Shown in pieces: positions 21,714 through 32,810 of a stretch of 64,000 bases of DNA (its first letter is position 1; each line of letters opens with the position of its first letter). The position numbers were made by a program, and so were the translations under genes. Source of the DNA: Limonium bicolor (Eukaryota > Streptophyta > Magnoliopsida > Caryophyllales > Plumbaginaceae); NCBI GenBank assembly GCA_023374045.1, contig CM041776.1:278668039-278732038 (forward strand), written 5' to 3'. Under the pieces are notes generated by a model. It ran no database searches. It was given only the letters and a program-made list of their open reading frames with translations, and had not been told where the DNA came from.

Positions 21714-22376
21714 CTGCTCAAGCGAAGGCAGCCAATGTCAAATAAAGAAAGGTATAGAAAACAGTTCGAAGCATGCACATAGCTATCCAAAATTTGACAG
21801 AGTCTCCCCTTAAAATTCAGTATTCTCCACACAAAGGTCGATCACATTTCTCATTTGCAATGTTAATCCTCAACAAACAGTGACCAGTAGAGACTTAACC
21901 GACAGACAATCACAATAATTCCAACACATCCAACTTAGTCTCAGTCAACGGGATTAGTTCAGCCATGCAAAATCAGACCCCAAATTGAAATATCTATACT
22001 ATAAGCACAGGTTAAACATCCATATCCAGTAACTCACAGCATAGCAGAAAAGAAACCCCATACCCACGAATGAGTTTCATTAAATTCACCAATACATAGT
22101 AAAAATTCGACTAGGTACACCTCAGCTTTCGAAATCTGTCAAAAATGTAATAACTGAGGTAGAAAAGTGGAGAAAATACCTTGCTTGAGTTGAATGAGTA
22201 GTTAGAAGCAGGAAGAACAATATAATCTGCAAGATTGGACTCAAATCCTCCAAATTTGACAGTTAGGGTTCGAGTTCGAACAGGCTGAAAATCGGACTTA
22301 TTTGGGGATTTTCTGATCGATTTCGAGTTCTAGAGTGGTAGAGGATTAAAAACCGAGGAGATTGGTACCAAGAATG
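21714..22376 (-). other. Spacer between Athila gag-protease and ORF2
   Basis: Holds no pol sequence. On the minus strand AACTCAAGCAAG is followed by GTATTTTCTCC (donor-like) near 22180, and the ORF2 acceptor TTGAGCAG lies about 460 bases on. A leader exon plus intron for ORF2 is possible but unproven. Confidence 0.4.
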
Positions 22377-24725
22377 TTAGATTTGGTGGAGAAATGTGTC
22401 AACATCAATGACAGTTTTAGCAGTTCGCAGGAACGGTCGACCCAAAATCAATGGCACTTCAACACACTCATCCATATCAAGAATGACAAAATCATAAGGG
22501 AAGAAGAAGTTACCAACACCTATCACAACATTCTCTACCATACCACGAGGTTTGATTGAAGAACGATGAGCTAATTGCAAGTTAAAATTAATTGGGACAA
22601 GCTCACCAGCATGAAGCTTCCTAAACATTGAATAAGGCATTAAATTAATACTCGCTCCAAGGTCGCAGAGTCCAAACCCACAGTCCATGTCTCCAATGGT
22701 GCAAGGGATGATGGGCTGCCCTGGATCTCCACACTTTGGAGGGAGTTTCTGCTGGATGGCTGCAGAGCATGTCTCTGTCAGCTGAACGATCTCACTCTCC
22801 TTAAACTTTCGCTTGTTAGAAATCAAATCCTTCACAAAGCGAGCATAATTAGGCATCCGCTTGATAGCATCAATCAAGGGAATATTGATAGTAAGCTTAG
22901 AAAACACACTCAAAAATTTCCCAAATTGATCATCAAGTTCTTTTTCTTTTAATCTATTAGGAAAAGGTAGTTCCTTAGGAACCACCTTACCCTTGGAATT
23001 TTTAGCAATCAAAGTATGAGAAGGGGAAGAGATAGGAGCTTGGGTCTCCTCAACAACTACCTCAGGAGGGGCTGGAGGCCCTGACGGAGCACCAGTGCTA
23101 GAAGAAGGAAGACCGGTCTCTTCGCCAGCTTGGCCCTCAGCCACTTGACCATTATTTATCAGCTGCTTCCCACTTCTTAAGGTAACTGTTGCTACCTCTC
23201 CAGAATCTGCACAGCCCTCAACTACCACGGCTTCTGAGACCGACACTGCCTTCAACTGCTCCTTAGGATTGGGGTCTGGTTGGGAAGGCAGCGATCCAGA
23301 AGGTCTCTGCTGTAGGAGGAACTGAGTCAACTGACTCATCGTTCCCTGCATCTCCACCATGGCGTTCTCTAGTTTTTGCTGACCAGCTGCCAGATTCTGA
23401 TTTATAACAGTTTGCTGCTCTTGAGAAGCCATCAGCTTATCCACCATCTCCTTTAGATTGGCATTGTTTGAGCTCAATGGTGATTGCTGAGCTTGAGACT
23501 GCTGTGGCCTGAACTGACTGTACTGAGGCCTAGCAAAGCCAGGTGGTCCTCCCTGATTCGCCCTCTGAGGCTGCATCTGATGTGAGTTGAGGGTGTTATT
23601 CGGATTTCCGTACCTCAGATTTGGGTGCTGATTCTGCATCCAAGGCTGCCTGTTGTACTGACCAATTGCATGCGCCTCCTCGGTCTGCCTCATCTCAGCA
23701 ACCATTGGGCAGTCCTCGTACTCATGGCTGTCTCCGCACTGAGAACAACAGACCTCACTGGAACCAGTAGACACCTTCTTGACAGTTTGCACAGATGTCT
23801 GTCCCATAGTGAGCTGCTCGAGCATCTTCGCCATGTTACCCACTATGGTACTTAAATGGGCCTGCTCAGCAGCAATTTGCTCCATCATAGGGTCTGGAGT
23901 CCGAGAGGAAGTCTGACCAACTGTGAAAACTCTTCCACCACTGTTGCTCCACTGGCGGAGCTCCTCGCAGTAGGACTCCATAGCCGACATAAACTCTTCT
24001 CCGCTTTTAGCAAGCAGATTTCCACCCAGTGCAGCTCTGACCTCACCTCTATGCTCATCTCTTAGCCCTTGGAAGAACCCCTGGGCCAAAGATGTTGTGG
24101 TCTGACCGTGATGAGGGCACTGGCGGAGCAGCTCCTTGAATCTATCCCAGGCTTCGCAGACTGTCTCACTACTGGACTGTCTGAAGGCGGTCAGGTCAAC
24201 GATCATCTGTCTCGTCCTGGAGATGGGGATGTACTTCTCGTAAAACCTTTCTATCATCAGCTCCCAGGTAGTGATGATACCTGGTGGTAGACGATGGAAC
24301 CACTTTGATGCTTCCCCTGATAGACTGTGCTGGAATAAACACAGCCGAGCATACTCCTCTAGCCCTTGAGACATCCCCAACGAATACAGATGAACTAGGA
24401 AACGATGGACATGGTCGAGCGCATCAGCCGAGTCTGCGCCTGAAAAGGTCCCTGCAAGGTGATTCCTGACGGCATTTGTTTGATGGCTTGGTTTTAGTTT
24501 TTGTCATTCTGTTGTTAACTCTGCTGTGAGATATGGTAGAGTCACAGGTCCTCTTCTAGGAGCAGCTGGCGGGCGATTAATTCTTTCCAATGTGGCTTGC
24601 TCATTATTCGCTGGTCCGTTAGCAGCCATGGTGAAGGTAAGTGCTCTTCTTGCCCAGTGAGTTGTACGGTTGATCTCTGGGTCTAGATTAAATCTTGGTG
24701 GGCCTCGAGATCGGGTACCGTGCAT
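22377..24725 (-). pseudogene. Athila gag-protease ORF, one in-frame stop
   Basis: One reading frame of about 783 codons, interrupted only by TGA at 24504-24506. N-terminal MHGTRSRGPPRFNLDPEINR; capsid domain with SGEASKWFHRLPPGIITTW, YEKYIPISRTRQM and LLRQCPHHG; a CCHC-like CSQCGDSHEYEDC knuckle; a long Gln/Pro-rich linker; KELPFPNRLKEKELDDQFGK; then a protease region with the active site CDLGASINLMP and ILGRPFLRTA. All are hallmarks of Athila gag-pro. The frame ends soon after TVIDV, where RT should begin. The near-intact state of gag in an element without pol is notable. Confidence 0.88.
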
Positions 24726-25122
24726 TCACCAAACATCTGCACAGTTAAACAAATAAAACATGAAATTTTTAAGTTAGTACTGGTATGAACAAGAATGAAC
24801 AAACTGATAAATAATAAAATGTCTAATTAACAAATAGCAAAACAAACTGCAATTAAATTGAAAGTGAGATAGAGTTAAGAAAATAATGAAAACAAAACAA
24901 AACAAATTAAAAACACGTATAAACAACTACGAATATATTGAATGTAAAATAAAACAAAATTGTTCAAACGAAATAAATTCAAAACTATTCTGAAAATTAA
25001 AACAAAACTAGCAAACGCAGAATTAAGACTATAATCGAATTAAAACAAAGAGGAAATAAATAGCGCAAATAAAATAAAGTAAAAACAATTGACAACCAGG
25101 GCAAAGGACTAGACAAAGTCAA
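24726..25122 (-). other. Athila 5' untranslated leader
   Basis: AT-rich leader between the primer site and gag. No ORF or other signal seen. Confidence 0.6.
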
Positions 25123-25141
25123 GTCCCCGGCAACGGCGCTA
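25123..25141 (-). promoter_or_regulatory. Athila primer-binding site
   Basis: The minus strand reads TAGCGCCGTTGCCGGGGAC, one base from the TGGCGCCGTTGCCGGGGA type usual in Athila elements (Asp tRNA). The LTR starts three bases away. Confidence 0.85.
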
Positions 25142-25144
25142 TTT

Positions 25145-25513
25145 TGCAAACAGGAAAAATGATATACTAAAAACTAAATTAATTAAACCTAGAAACTAAT
25201 AAATCAAAGTCCTGTCGGGTTGCAAAAGTCCCGGTCGCAATAGTATAGCTAATAGAAGCAACCGGGCATCAATCCACGGGACTTGAAGAAATAAGCCTAA
25301 TCCTAAGAAAACAGAAAATTTTAGGGGGTTGTGAATTGTTTTTGTAACTGAATTGAGTAAACGCAAATCAAAAACTAAATGAACGATTAATGAAAGTAAA
25401 TTGATTAGTTCAGTAAAATGAATGGTACTCCGGGTTCGGGTTGTTCTTTACTGGATAAATCTAGCCAATTCTACAGTTTAATTATGAGAACCGGACAGGC
25501 CAATTCTTTTTAC
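25145..25513 (-). repeat. Athila 5' LTR, inner part only
   Basis: Matches 17673-18010 of the 3' LTR with indels (for example an extra AATT near 25185). It is cut by the assembly gap. Confidence 0.85.
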
Positions 25514-26013
25514 NNNNNNNNNNNNNNNNNNNNNNNNNNNNNNNNNNNNNNNNNNNNNNNNNNNNNNNNNNNNNNNNNNNNNNNNNNNNNNNNNNNNNNN
25601 NNNNNNNNNNNNNNNNNNNNNNNNNNNNNNNNNNNNNNNNNNNNNNNNNNNNNNNNNNNNNNNNNNNNNNNNNNNNNNNNNNNNNNNNNNNNNNNNNNNN
25701 NNNNNNNNNNNNNNNNNNNNNNNNNNNNNNNNNNNNNNNNNNNNNNNNNNNNNNNNNNNNNNNNNNNNNNNNNNNNNNNNNNNNNNNNNNNNNNNNNNNN
25801 NNNNNNNNNNNNNNNNNNNNNNNNNNNNNNNNNNNNNNNNNNNNNNNNNNNNNNNNNNNNNNNNNNNNNNNNNNNNNNNNNNNNNNNNNNNNNNNNNNNN
25901 NNNNNNNNNNNNNNNNNNNNNNNNNNNNNNNNNNNNNNNNNNNNNNNNNNNNNNNNNNNNNNNNNNNNNNNNNNNNNNNNNNNNNNNNNNNNNNNNNNNN
26001 NNNNNNNNNNNNN
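25514..26013. other. Assembly gap, 500 N
   Basis: Exactly 500 undetermined bases, probably a placeholder of unknown true size. It hides the rest of the Athila 5' LTR and its flank. Confidence 0.95.
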
Positions 26014-27457
26014 ACGGTTTGGATTTCTTCTCATTTTGTGTTTTTGAATTTGCATTTGGCTCATCGACTTCTCAAGCATTTTGCTTTGATTTTGGCTTTC
26101 AGATTCGGAGTGCATTGACTCATTGATATTCTTGAACATTTTCGGTGTCCTTTTTGGTGTTTGGTTTTGGAGTGCACTGACTCATTGATTTCTTCGAACA
26201 TTCATTGTTGTTTCATGAAATATGGTGGGGGGAGACCATGGCTCCGGCTCCTTCGAGATCCTCTATCGCAAGGGAAAGTAAGTGTATGTGTGAGTTGGCA
26301 TGTTGTGGAGTTTTTTTTTTGAAGAAAGAGTTTTTTTGAAAGGCTCAGAGGGGCTCACTAAGGGATTATGTGCAGGCAGTTGAATCTTTTTTGGCTTTGT
26401 GGAGATTTTTATTCCTAAGTGCCTCGTCATTCTCATTAGACAATGATGTTTTCTTACTACTTCTCGGATCTTGCATGAATCACAGTTCGTGACTTGCTAT
26501 CGACATTGATCTTACTCTGAATTATGCCTCTCCATGTGCTGAAGGAATGCGCATGCCGCTCGTGGTTTTACCTCGATTGGATCTCTCTACCTTCCCTCGT
26601 CGCTCAGTGGATTGTCCCATACCCTCATTTGGAATTCCAGAGAAAATACTGCTCTTCGCACACTACTCACTTGATTTGTGGTGCTGAGTTTGATTAGACC
26701 CTGGTGTTCATTGACGGGCCGAGAGTTTAGTGATTCAAACATTCGGTTCAACCGATCTCTTAAGATTATTCCCAAAGATGTTGTTCCGATATGGAAGTAT
26801 GCAAATGCAACTATCTACCATGCAATATGTTGTGGTAATATGGGATTACTACGTATAGGATGCATGAAGTATTGACGATGAAACTGACTCATTTTGGATT
26901 TTGATTGAATGTTTTTTTTTATGCAATGCAATGAAGGGTAAGGCTACATCTAGTCTCGCTTGAGTCGGTTTCAGTTGATGGTCCATAAAGTGCATTCCGT
27001 CATTGTTGACCTTGAAGATGATCTAGTTGTAGGGGTCGTTGTCGGGAAAGAAACACTTGAGTGAGGTCGGGTTGGTGATTGGCTCCTGGATTTTGGATTT
27101 TAGGGAGTGACAACTCCCGCATGGTAGCCCCACGACTTGGAAACAACTGCACTTTTTTTTCATTCCGGTCACTAGCGTGCACGGTGATTCCAATTGGAAA
27201 AGGTTTGAACTCGGTTTTCTTTTCTATCCCTCTGAGATCGGGCTTTAACGGTTGAGATATTGGGATGAAAGCCGGTGTATGGCAAGTGACGATGAAACAT
27301 GTGGGTGCGTGATGCTCATGAGTGTGGACGAGATTCATGTAAGGCTGATGATTTGAATTGACTGTAAGTGCATGTGACCCTTTTGTCATGAATGCAATGC
27401 ATGTTTTTTTTGTGTCCGATTGCATTTGTTGGCGTTGTTTATTTGGGGGATGCCTCC
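26014..27457 (+). other. Probable 3' non-coding region of a plus-strand Tat/Ogre-type element
   Basis: No coding pattern. T-rich, with two similar phrases near 26100 and 26170 (GAGTGCATTGACTCATTGAT and GAGTGCACTGACTCATTGAT). It leads straight into an LTR-like start at 27458. The assignment rests on that neighbour only. Confidence 0.35.
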
Positions 27458-28800
27458 TGTAGATCGTGAATTTTCACCCCATAAAGCAAAGTTGTTGAAT
27501 GATGTATAGATGTGAGGGGTCGTCCCTTATTCGTTCTTTTTATTATACGTGCACGCCAAAAGAAACCAAGTTTTAGAAAATAATTTCGAAAACGCGTGTT
27601 TTCAAAGTGGTGGATTTTCTCAATATAAATTTTGACGCTCGGTCATTCGCAAATAAAATAGGGAGTGGGGAACCTTATACACATTGATCTAAATAAATTC
27701 GAAGGGAATGTATACACTTATACATGTACTTTATTTAGAAATGGACAAGAGAGAAAAGAAATCATAGGGAAAAACCTATACATCATCAATTCTAAAAAAG
27801 TCATTAAAATGGGAGTTTTAAGCTAAACTTCTTCTGAACTTTTCCGGTCCGTCTTTGGGCTTCTGAATGACTGCTAACACTCGGCTTCGGACTCTTGGCC
27901 GGCTGCTCGCTCGTCTTCGGGCTCTAGGCCGACTGCTCGCTCGTCTTCGGGATCTAGGCCGGTTGTTCGATCGTTTTCAGGCTCTTGAAGCAATACCGTG
28001 ATCAAACAGAAGAGTAGGTGTTCTTCTGATTTTCAATAGTTTGAACTCGAACAATCGTTGTTGATCTTCATACCGCTTGACTCGGGTTGGTGCAACTCTG
28101 ATTTTATATTTGAACGGTTGGTGTTGGCCTTCCTGTCGCTCGGCTAGCTCCACGGGTGGTGCGCTTCTGATTTCCGGCTCGATCCGCGTAGTTGATCTTC
28201 ATGCTGCCTCGTTTGCTCCATCGTGGGGAATGAGGGATATTTTTGGGAAAGGAAAGGTGAATGATTGAGCACAAAATCATTGTGAAAATCCACCACTTTT
28301 GTGAAAACACGAAATGGCTAGTACGCTCCACGGTAATGGCCGCTGCTTTTGAAGGTGGGATGAACTTCAAAAATAGCGGGTCACAACATGGGGACTAAAC
28401 ATTTATTTTGAAATACGTTTGTGAAAAACAACTTGAAAAGTGTTTTCAAAACAATTTTGAAAGAATGTTGGTGAAGAATGTTGTTTGAAATTCATTTGTA
28501 GAAAGTAGGTTTTTCGAAATCAATTTTTTTGAAAATTGTTTCGGAAATAGCATTTTAGTGGAATAAACTTTTTAAAGGAGAATTGACAAATTTTGAAAAC
28601 CCTATTTATGAGTAAATATTTCGTGGAACTTTAAATTAAGCGAGCTCGTAAAACAGCTTTTAGGGACATGCAAACGAGAATTCCGAACATTTTAAAACGG
28701 ATTGGTCTGAAAAAGTAGTTTGCACACATGTATAACATAAAGTAAATCGTGGCTATATTTGATGTGGAGCTGTAAGTGTTAATGTTGGGATAATCACTTT
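27458..28800 (+). repeat. Tat/Ogre-type LTR start, plus strand, truncated
   Basis: TGTAGATCGTGAATTTTCACCCCATAAAGC, cited here in part as TGTAGATC and CACCCCATAAAGCAAA. It resembles the minus-strand start of LTR A (TGTAGACACC, then CACCCCATAAAGCAAA and GAGGGGTCATC). No matching LTR end or primer site follows on this strand. The right limit (about 28800) is a guess. Confidence 0.4.
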
Positions 28801-29901
28801 CCAGGTCAATTATGACTCTGTCTCACCGGGGGAACCGTCGTCCCTTCACTATCATCTCTCGGGGTTTTTTCTCTGCTATGCCCCTTGCGAGGCACGTTAT
28901 CAAGAAAGTCCGGAGTGCTTAAGTTCGAAAGGTCAGGATACCGAAGTGATAAGGAAACATACGCCACGTCCAGTGATGATCCGACAATGCCCCACTTTTC
29001 GGGAAACTCGGGGAAGTACTGCATGGGAACGGGTCTCTCGTCATCTACACGGTCAGGTGTGTTTAATGTCCAAATTATTCACTGACTACGTTGTGCCATG
29101 TATGGGTATCCGGTAAATACGGGATCCTCTATGGACGTGTAGCGTGACATTGGGCTTTAAAGACACCTGTGGTGCAGAGGAACAATGGAGAACTGAGCCC
29201 ATGCAATCTTCAAGGTAAGGTAGAAGGGTGGTCAGACAGACGGCATACAAGGGGGTGACTATCCAAAAAACCCATCTTAGACACCGGATTAGGCAGCTGG
29301 ACACTGAAGGCTCATGGTTCACTATATGCTGGCTTAGACTCGGATAATAGAGGGTATTTTTGGATCATGAGCCTGCAGGGGATAGGTCGATGACCATCTC
29401 GTCCGTGGGTTTAGCCATTTATATAAATGACCCAGCTCATGGGGAATCAACCGTGGACCGGTCGGGATCCCGTGACTCGTGGATAGATCGGGTGACACAG
29501 AGGAATGCATGTCCTAAGCTACCCACCCAATGCACCCCACAATCATAACATAAATATAAGAGAGATTAAGTCAATGCCATCCTATTTGCTAAAAGTTTTA
29601 TCTTGAAAGTGATTCCAAGTTGGTTGTTTATTAACCTAAAGGGAAGTTAGCTTCATTCAATCCTAAGTGTCTCTTTCTAATCGTGAGCTAACAATTAACC
29701 CAATTGTTGTCATGTTTGTTGAGGATCTAATAAATCCTATCTGTCCTCATCAGATACACACTTTAAGTGTGGAGTAGAATAATCCTAAAGGCTTTGAAAA
29801 GAATTTCTTGAAGGTTTCGAAAGAAGTTGGGGAATCCTGACAATTTTGGATGGAGTTCAGTTTTCCTTGACCAAGTTTATGAAAAAAAACCTACTCAAGT
29901 T
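28801..29901 (-). other. Probable 5' leader of a minus-strand Tat/Ogre-type element
   Basis: Lies directly inside the primer site at 29902-29920. Short frames on both strands (for example 29086-29322 minus) resemble no known protein. Gag and pol, expected further left, are missing, so the element is truncated here. Confidence 0.4.
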
Positions 29902-29920
29902 GTCCCCAGCAGAGTCGCCA
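29902..29920 (-). promoter_or_regulatory. Tat/Ogre-type primer-binding site
   Basis: The minus strand reads TGGCGACTCTGCTGGGGAC, the Arg-tRNA-like primer site known from Tat/Ogre elements. It is three bases from the LTR end TCCACA. Confidence 0.7.
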
Positions 29921-31382
29921 TTCTGTGGAGGGTGATTTTTCGGTATGAGGGGGTCTATCTAAATATGGTTCTTGACTGAAAAGCCTAGATCCTAAAAAAA
30001 TGCCATTCTGTGGAGGGTGAAAACCCGTTATTCATGGCATCCCTCAAATACCTACAAAATCGTCCGTCTTTCCCAGAAAGCGTAAAGGGGAGTGCAAGTG
30101 TGCACTACACCCACTCTCAATGGGCTCCACGCGGACTTATGTCCTAAGGGCAGAAATTGACTAGAGTCGCCACCTAGTTTGACCTAAGGAACTAGGAAGG
30201 GAGGAGAAGGGTTCTAAGAACCGTTAATTTACTCTGAGATTGTTACCTACGGATAGGAATTATATGGTCATTTGTAGAGATTCTATTGTGGGTTCGCACT
30301 GGGTTACACCCCTTAGAAGTGCGACGACCACGACTTCGGATTGGTGCCCGAGGAAACCTCGGTCTCCAATTGTCGGGATTGCATTCTTTCAAAACCTTTT
30401 TAGAGAGATTCATTTTTAAGAGCCAAGGACGGGATTAGGATGAGAAGAGAGAGAAAGTGGACGAGGCGAGCTTTTCTGCCAAACTAGCGCCAAATGAAAG
30501 GGTTGACAGGTTAAGAGTTGGAGAATAGAAGACCGAGGAAAGGTGCAAATGTTAACTGGATGAAGAAGACCTGAAGTCCGGAGATATGTGAGTCGGAAGA
30601 GTTTTGGGTGTTTAGTGACGTATTAAGTGGGAGAAGGGTTTTTTTATTGGAATGGGGTCGCGCCCTAGATGGGCTGCCTACGTACTCAACTCCCTGTTGA
30701 GATCAGACCTTACGTAGTTCACGAGTGTTTGGGTTTTGGAAGTTTTGATGTTTGTGGAGCTTGGAAGATATTTGTAGTGTTTGAGATTTTAGAAGGATTT
30801 GAAGTTTCAAGAAGTTTCGGGTTTTGGGAGGTTAGAGTCTGTGAGACACCCATGTCTGTGAGACATTGAAATCTCAGAATGATTGAGTCTGTGAGACATT
30901 CGAGTTTTTGAGATGTTCGAGTCTATGAGACGCTCGGGCCTGTGAGACTTTTGAAGTTGAATGAAGTTAGAATTTAAGAGGATTGAGTTAATGTGAGTGG
31001 AGTTTGAATGATGATCTGGGTATGAAGTGATTTGGAGTTTTGAAGATTATTTGATGTGTGAGGCAATTGGTATTTGAATAGAGATCCCGAGTTTTTTAAA
31101 TGTGAGGTTTGAAAGCGATTAAGGAAAATCATTTTTATTTAAGAGAGCGGATAATCCCGAGGGATTCCCTATGTACCCCCTCGAACACGACACTTAATTA
31201 ATGGTAAGTGCCGAGGCTCGAAAGATGGGGCAATGAATTTATGTCGAAAAATAGGATTCAGAGAGAAACACTATGAATGAGATGTTCTCGGTCGAACGCT
31301 AATAACGTCTCTAACTCCCGGGTTTAAAACATTAAAAGCCGAAAATACTGAATTCGAGTGGAAGGGAGTTAGACGATTCTAA

Positions 31383-31545
31383 AATCCCGGCTGCAACTAG
31401 GAAGGCTATTACTTCCTTAGCGCCCCGTCTTGCAAAAATCTAAGGCTGCAATTAGGGGAGTTTTGTCACCCTACTGCCCCGTCTAAAGAGATCCAGACTG
31501 TGACAAGGGAAGTTATGACCCCAGTGCCCCGCCTCAGATTTTTAT
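31383..31545 (-). repeat. Three ~55-60 bp GCCCCG repeats in LTR A
   Basis: Three diverged units, each with a GCCCCG(T/C)CT core and a TTAGGGTGACAA-like part on the minus strand. The same triplet recurs at 59900-60062 and 63283-63440, so it is an ancestral LTR feature. Confidence 0.8.
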
Positions 31546-32139
31546 TTTGGGAAGGGAGACAAGCGATGTTCTAACCATGGAGGAAATGTTTTGAAGGGGT
31601 TAGCCATTTCTTGCTCCCCGAAAACGATTTATTTGAGTTTAAAAAAATGAGTTGAAAAAAAAAACTTTTGAAGTTGTTCGGAATTCTCTGTAAAGAAACA
31701 CTGATTTTGAGAAATGTTTTAGGAGAAAACTTTCTGTATATGTGAGAAGAACTTTCTGCATTTGAGAAGAGTTTTCTGTGATGTGAGAAGAGTTTTTTTT
31801 AAAAAAATTCCACAAAATGGTTTCTTTTGAAGACTTGTTGAAGTTTGAATAAAATGATTGTTTGAAACTTGAGAAAAGAGATTCCTTTTTTTTGGATTTT
31901 GGAGTTTGAACGGGATTTACAAATTGGGTTTGAGTTGGATTGAATTGGTCGAATTGAATCGGGCTGAATTGAACTGAAGATGAGAGGGTTTGAATTAAAT
32001 TTGGAGTTTGAATTGGGCTTGGAATGAATGTGAATTTGAAATGGCTTTGAATCGAAATGAATTGAGTTGAATTGAGTTTGGGCCGGATTCGGATTGAGTT
32101 TGGGCCGGGATTGGAAAACGAGCCGAATCAAAGTTTAGG

Positions 32140-32450
32140 CTGGTCAAAGTTAGATCGGTCAAACTTGGGTCAAAGTCAACACTCGGACAAGGTCAAAGTT
32201 TGATTGGTCAAAGTATGGGTCAAAGTTTGATTGGTCAAAGTTTGGGTTAAAGCTTGATTGGTCAAAGTTAGGGTCAAAGTTTGGTCAAAGGTCAACATTC
32301 GGGTCAAGGTTGGATTCTTGTGGACTTGCTTGGTTTTGTGGACTTTGGTCAAAGTCAAAGGTCTGGTCACCTTGGGTTTGGTCAAAGTTTTGGGTCAAAC
32401 TTGGGTCGAGAATTGGTCAAGGTTCAGGTCAAGGTCAAATCAGTTTGACT
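32140..32450 (-). repeat. GGTCAAAGTT minisatellite (W-box-like) in LTR A
   Basis: About 15-20 copies of GGTCAAAGTTTGATT-like units. On the minus strand each carries TTTGACC/TTGACC, a WRKY W-box core. LTR B has a related but different array at 59270-59400 (TTGACCTTGACCAAAAAACG). Confidence 0.85.
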
Positions 32451-32454
32451 TTTG

Positions 32455-32810
32455 TGGGCTTGGGTCGATCGTGGGCTTGGGCCGATTGTGGGTTTGGGCC
32501 GATTATGGGCTTTGAGTCGATGTGTTTTGAAATGGGCTTTGGGCCGAATGGGCTTAATGGGCCTAATGGGCTTAATGGGCCTAACGGGCTTAATGGGCCA
32601 AATTGGGCTTTGGGCCTAGCGGGCTTAATGGGTCGAGTTGGGCTTTGGGCCTTATTTGAACTTTTTAGGCCGAATGGGCCTTATGTGGGCTTTTGGACCG
32701 AATGGGCTTAATGGGCCTAGTGGGCTTAATGGGCCTAGTTGGCTAATGGGCTGAGTTGGTTAATGGGCCGAGTTTGCTTAATGGGAAGTGGGCCAAGTTA
32801 AGTGATTTGG
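32455..32810 (+). repeat. AATGGGCCTAATGGGCTT minisatellite in LTR A
   Basis: Short units (9-18 bp) of TTGGGCCGA and AATGGGCTT in tandem. They create a repetitive low-complexity plus-strand frame (NGLNGPNGLNGP) that I do not take as coding. LTR B (59158-59240) and LTR C (62600-62770) hold shorter versions. Confidence 0.85.

Larger units (their letters stand above)
17673..25513 (-). mobile_element. Athila-type retrotransposon lacking pol (non-autonomous)
   Basis: A minus-strand element: 5' LTR 25145 into the gap, Asp-tRNA-type primer site, gag-protease ORF, a spacer, the 'putative plant transposon protein' ORF, polypurine tract, and 3' LTR 17673-19168. Protease is followed within about 10 codons by unrelated sequence; RT, RNase H and integrase are absent. 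The LTRs share clear homology with several indels, so it is not recent. It could have moved only with enzymes from a complete Athila element. The deletion might instead have occurred in place. Confidence 0.88.

Noticed and set aside
25418..26139. Long frames across the N run
   Set aside because: Artefact of translating undetermined bases.
28077..29548. Several short frames on both strands in the Tat leader/LTR region
   Set aside because: No domain or shared frame; treated as non-coding leader.
32310..32711. 133-codon frame with NGLNGPNGLNGP repeats
   Set aside because: It is a direct by-product of the AATGGGCCT minisatellite; no start context or conservation.
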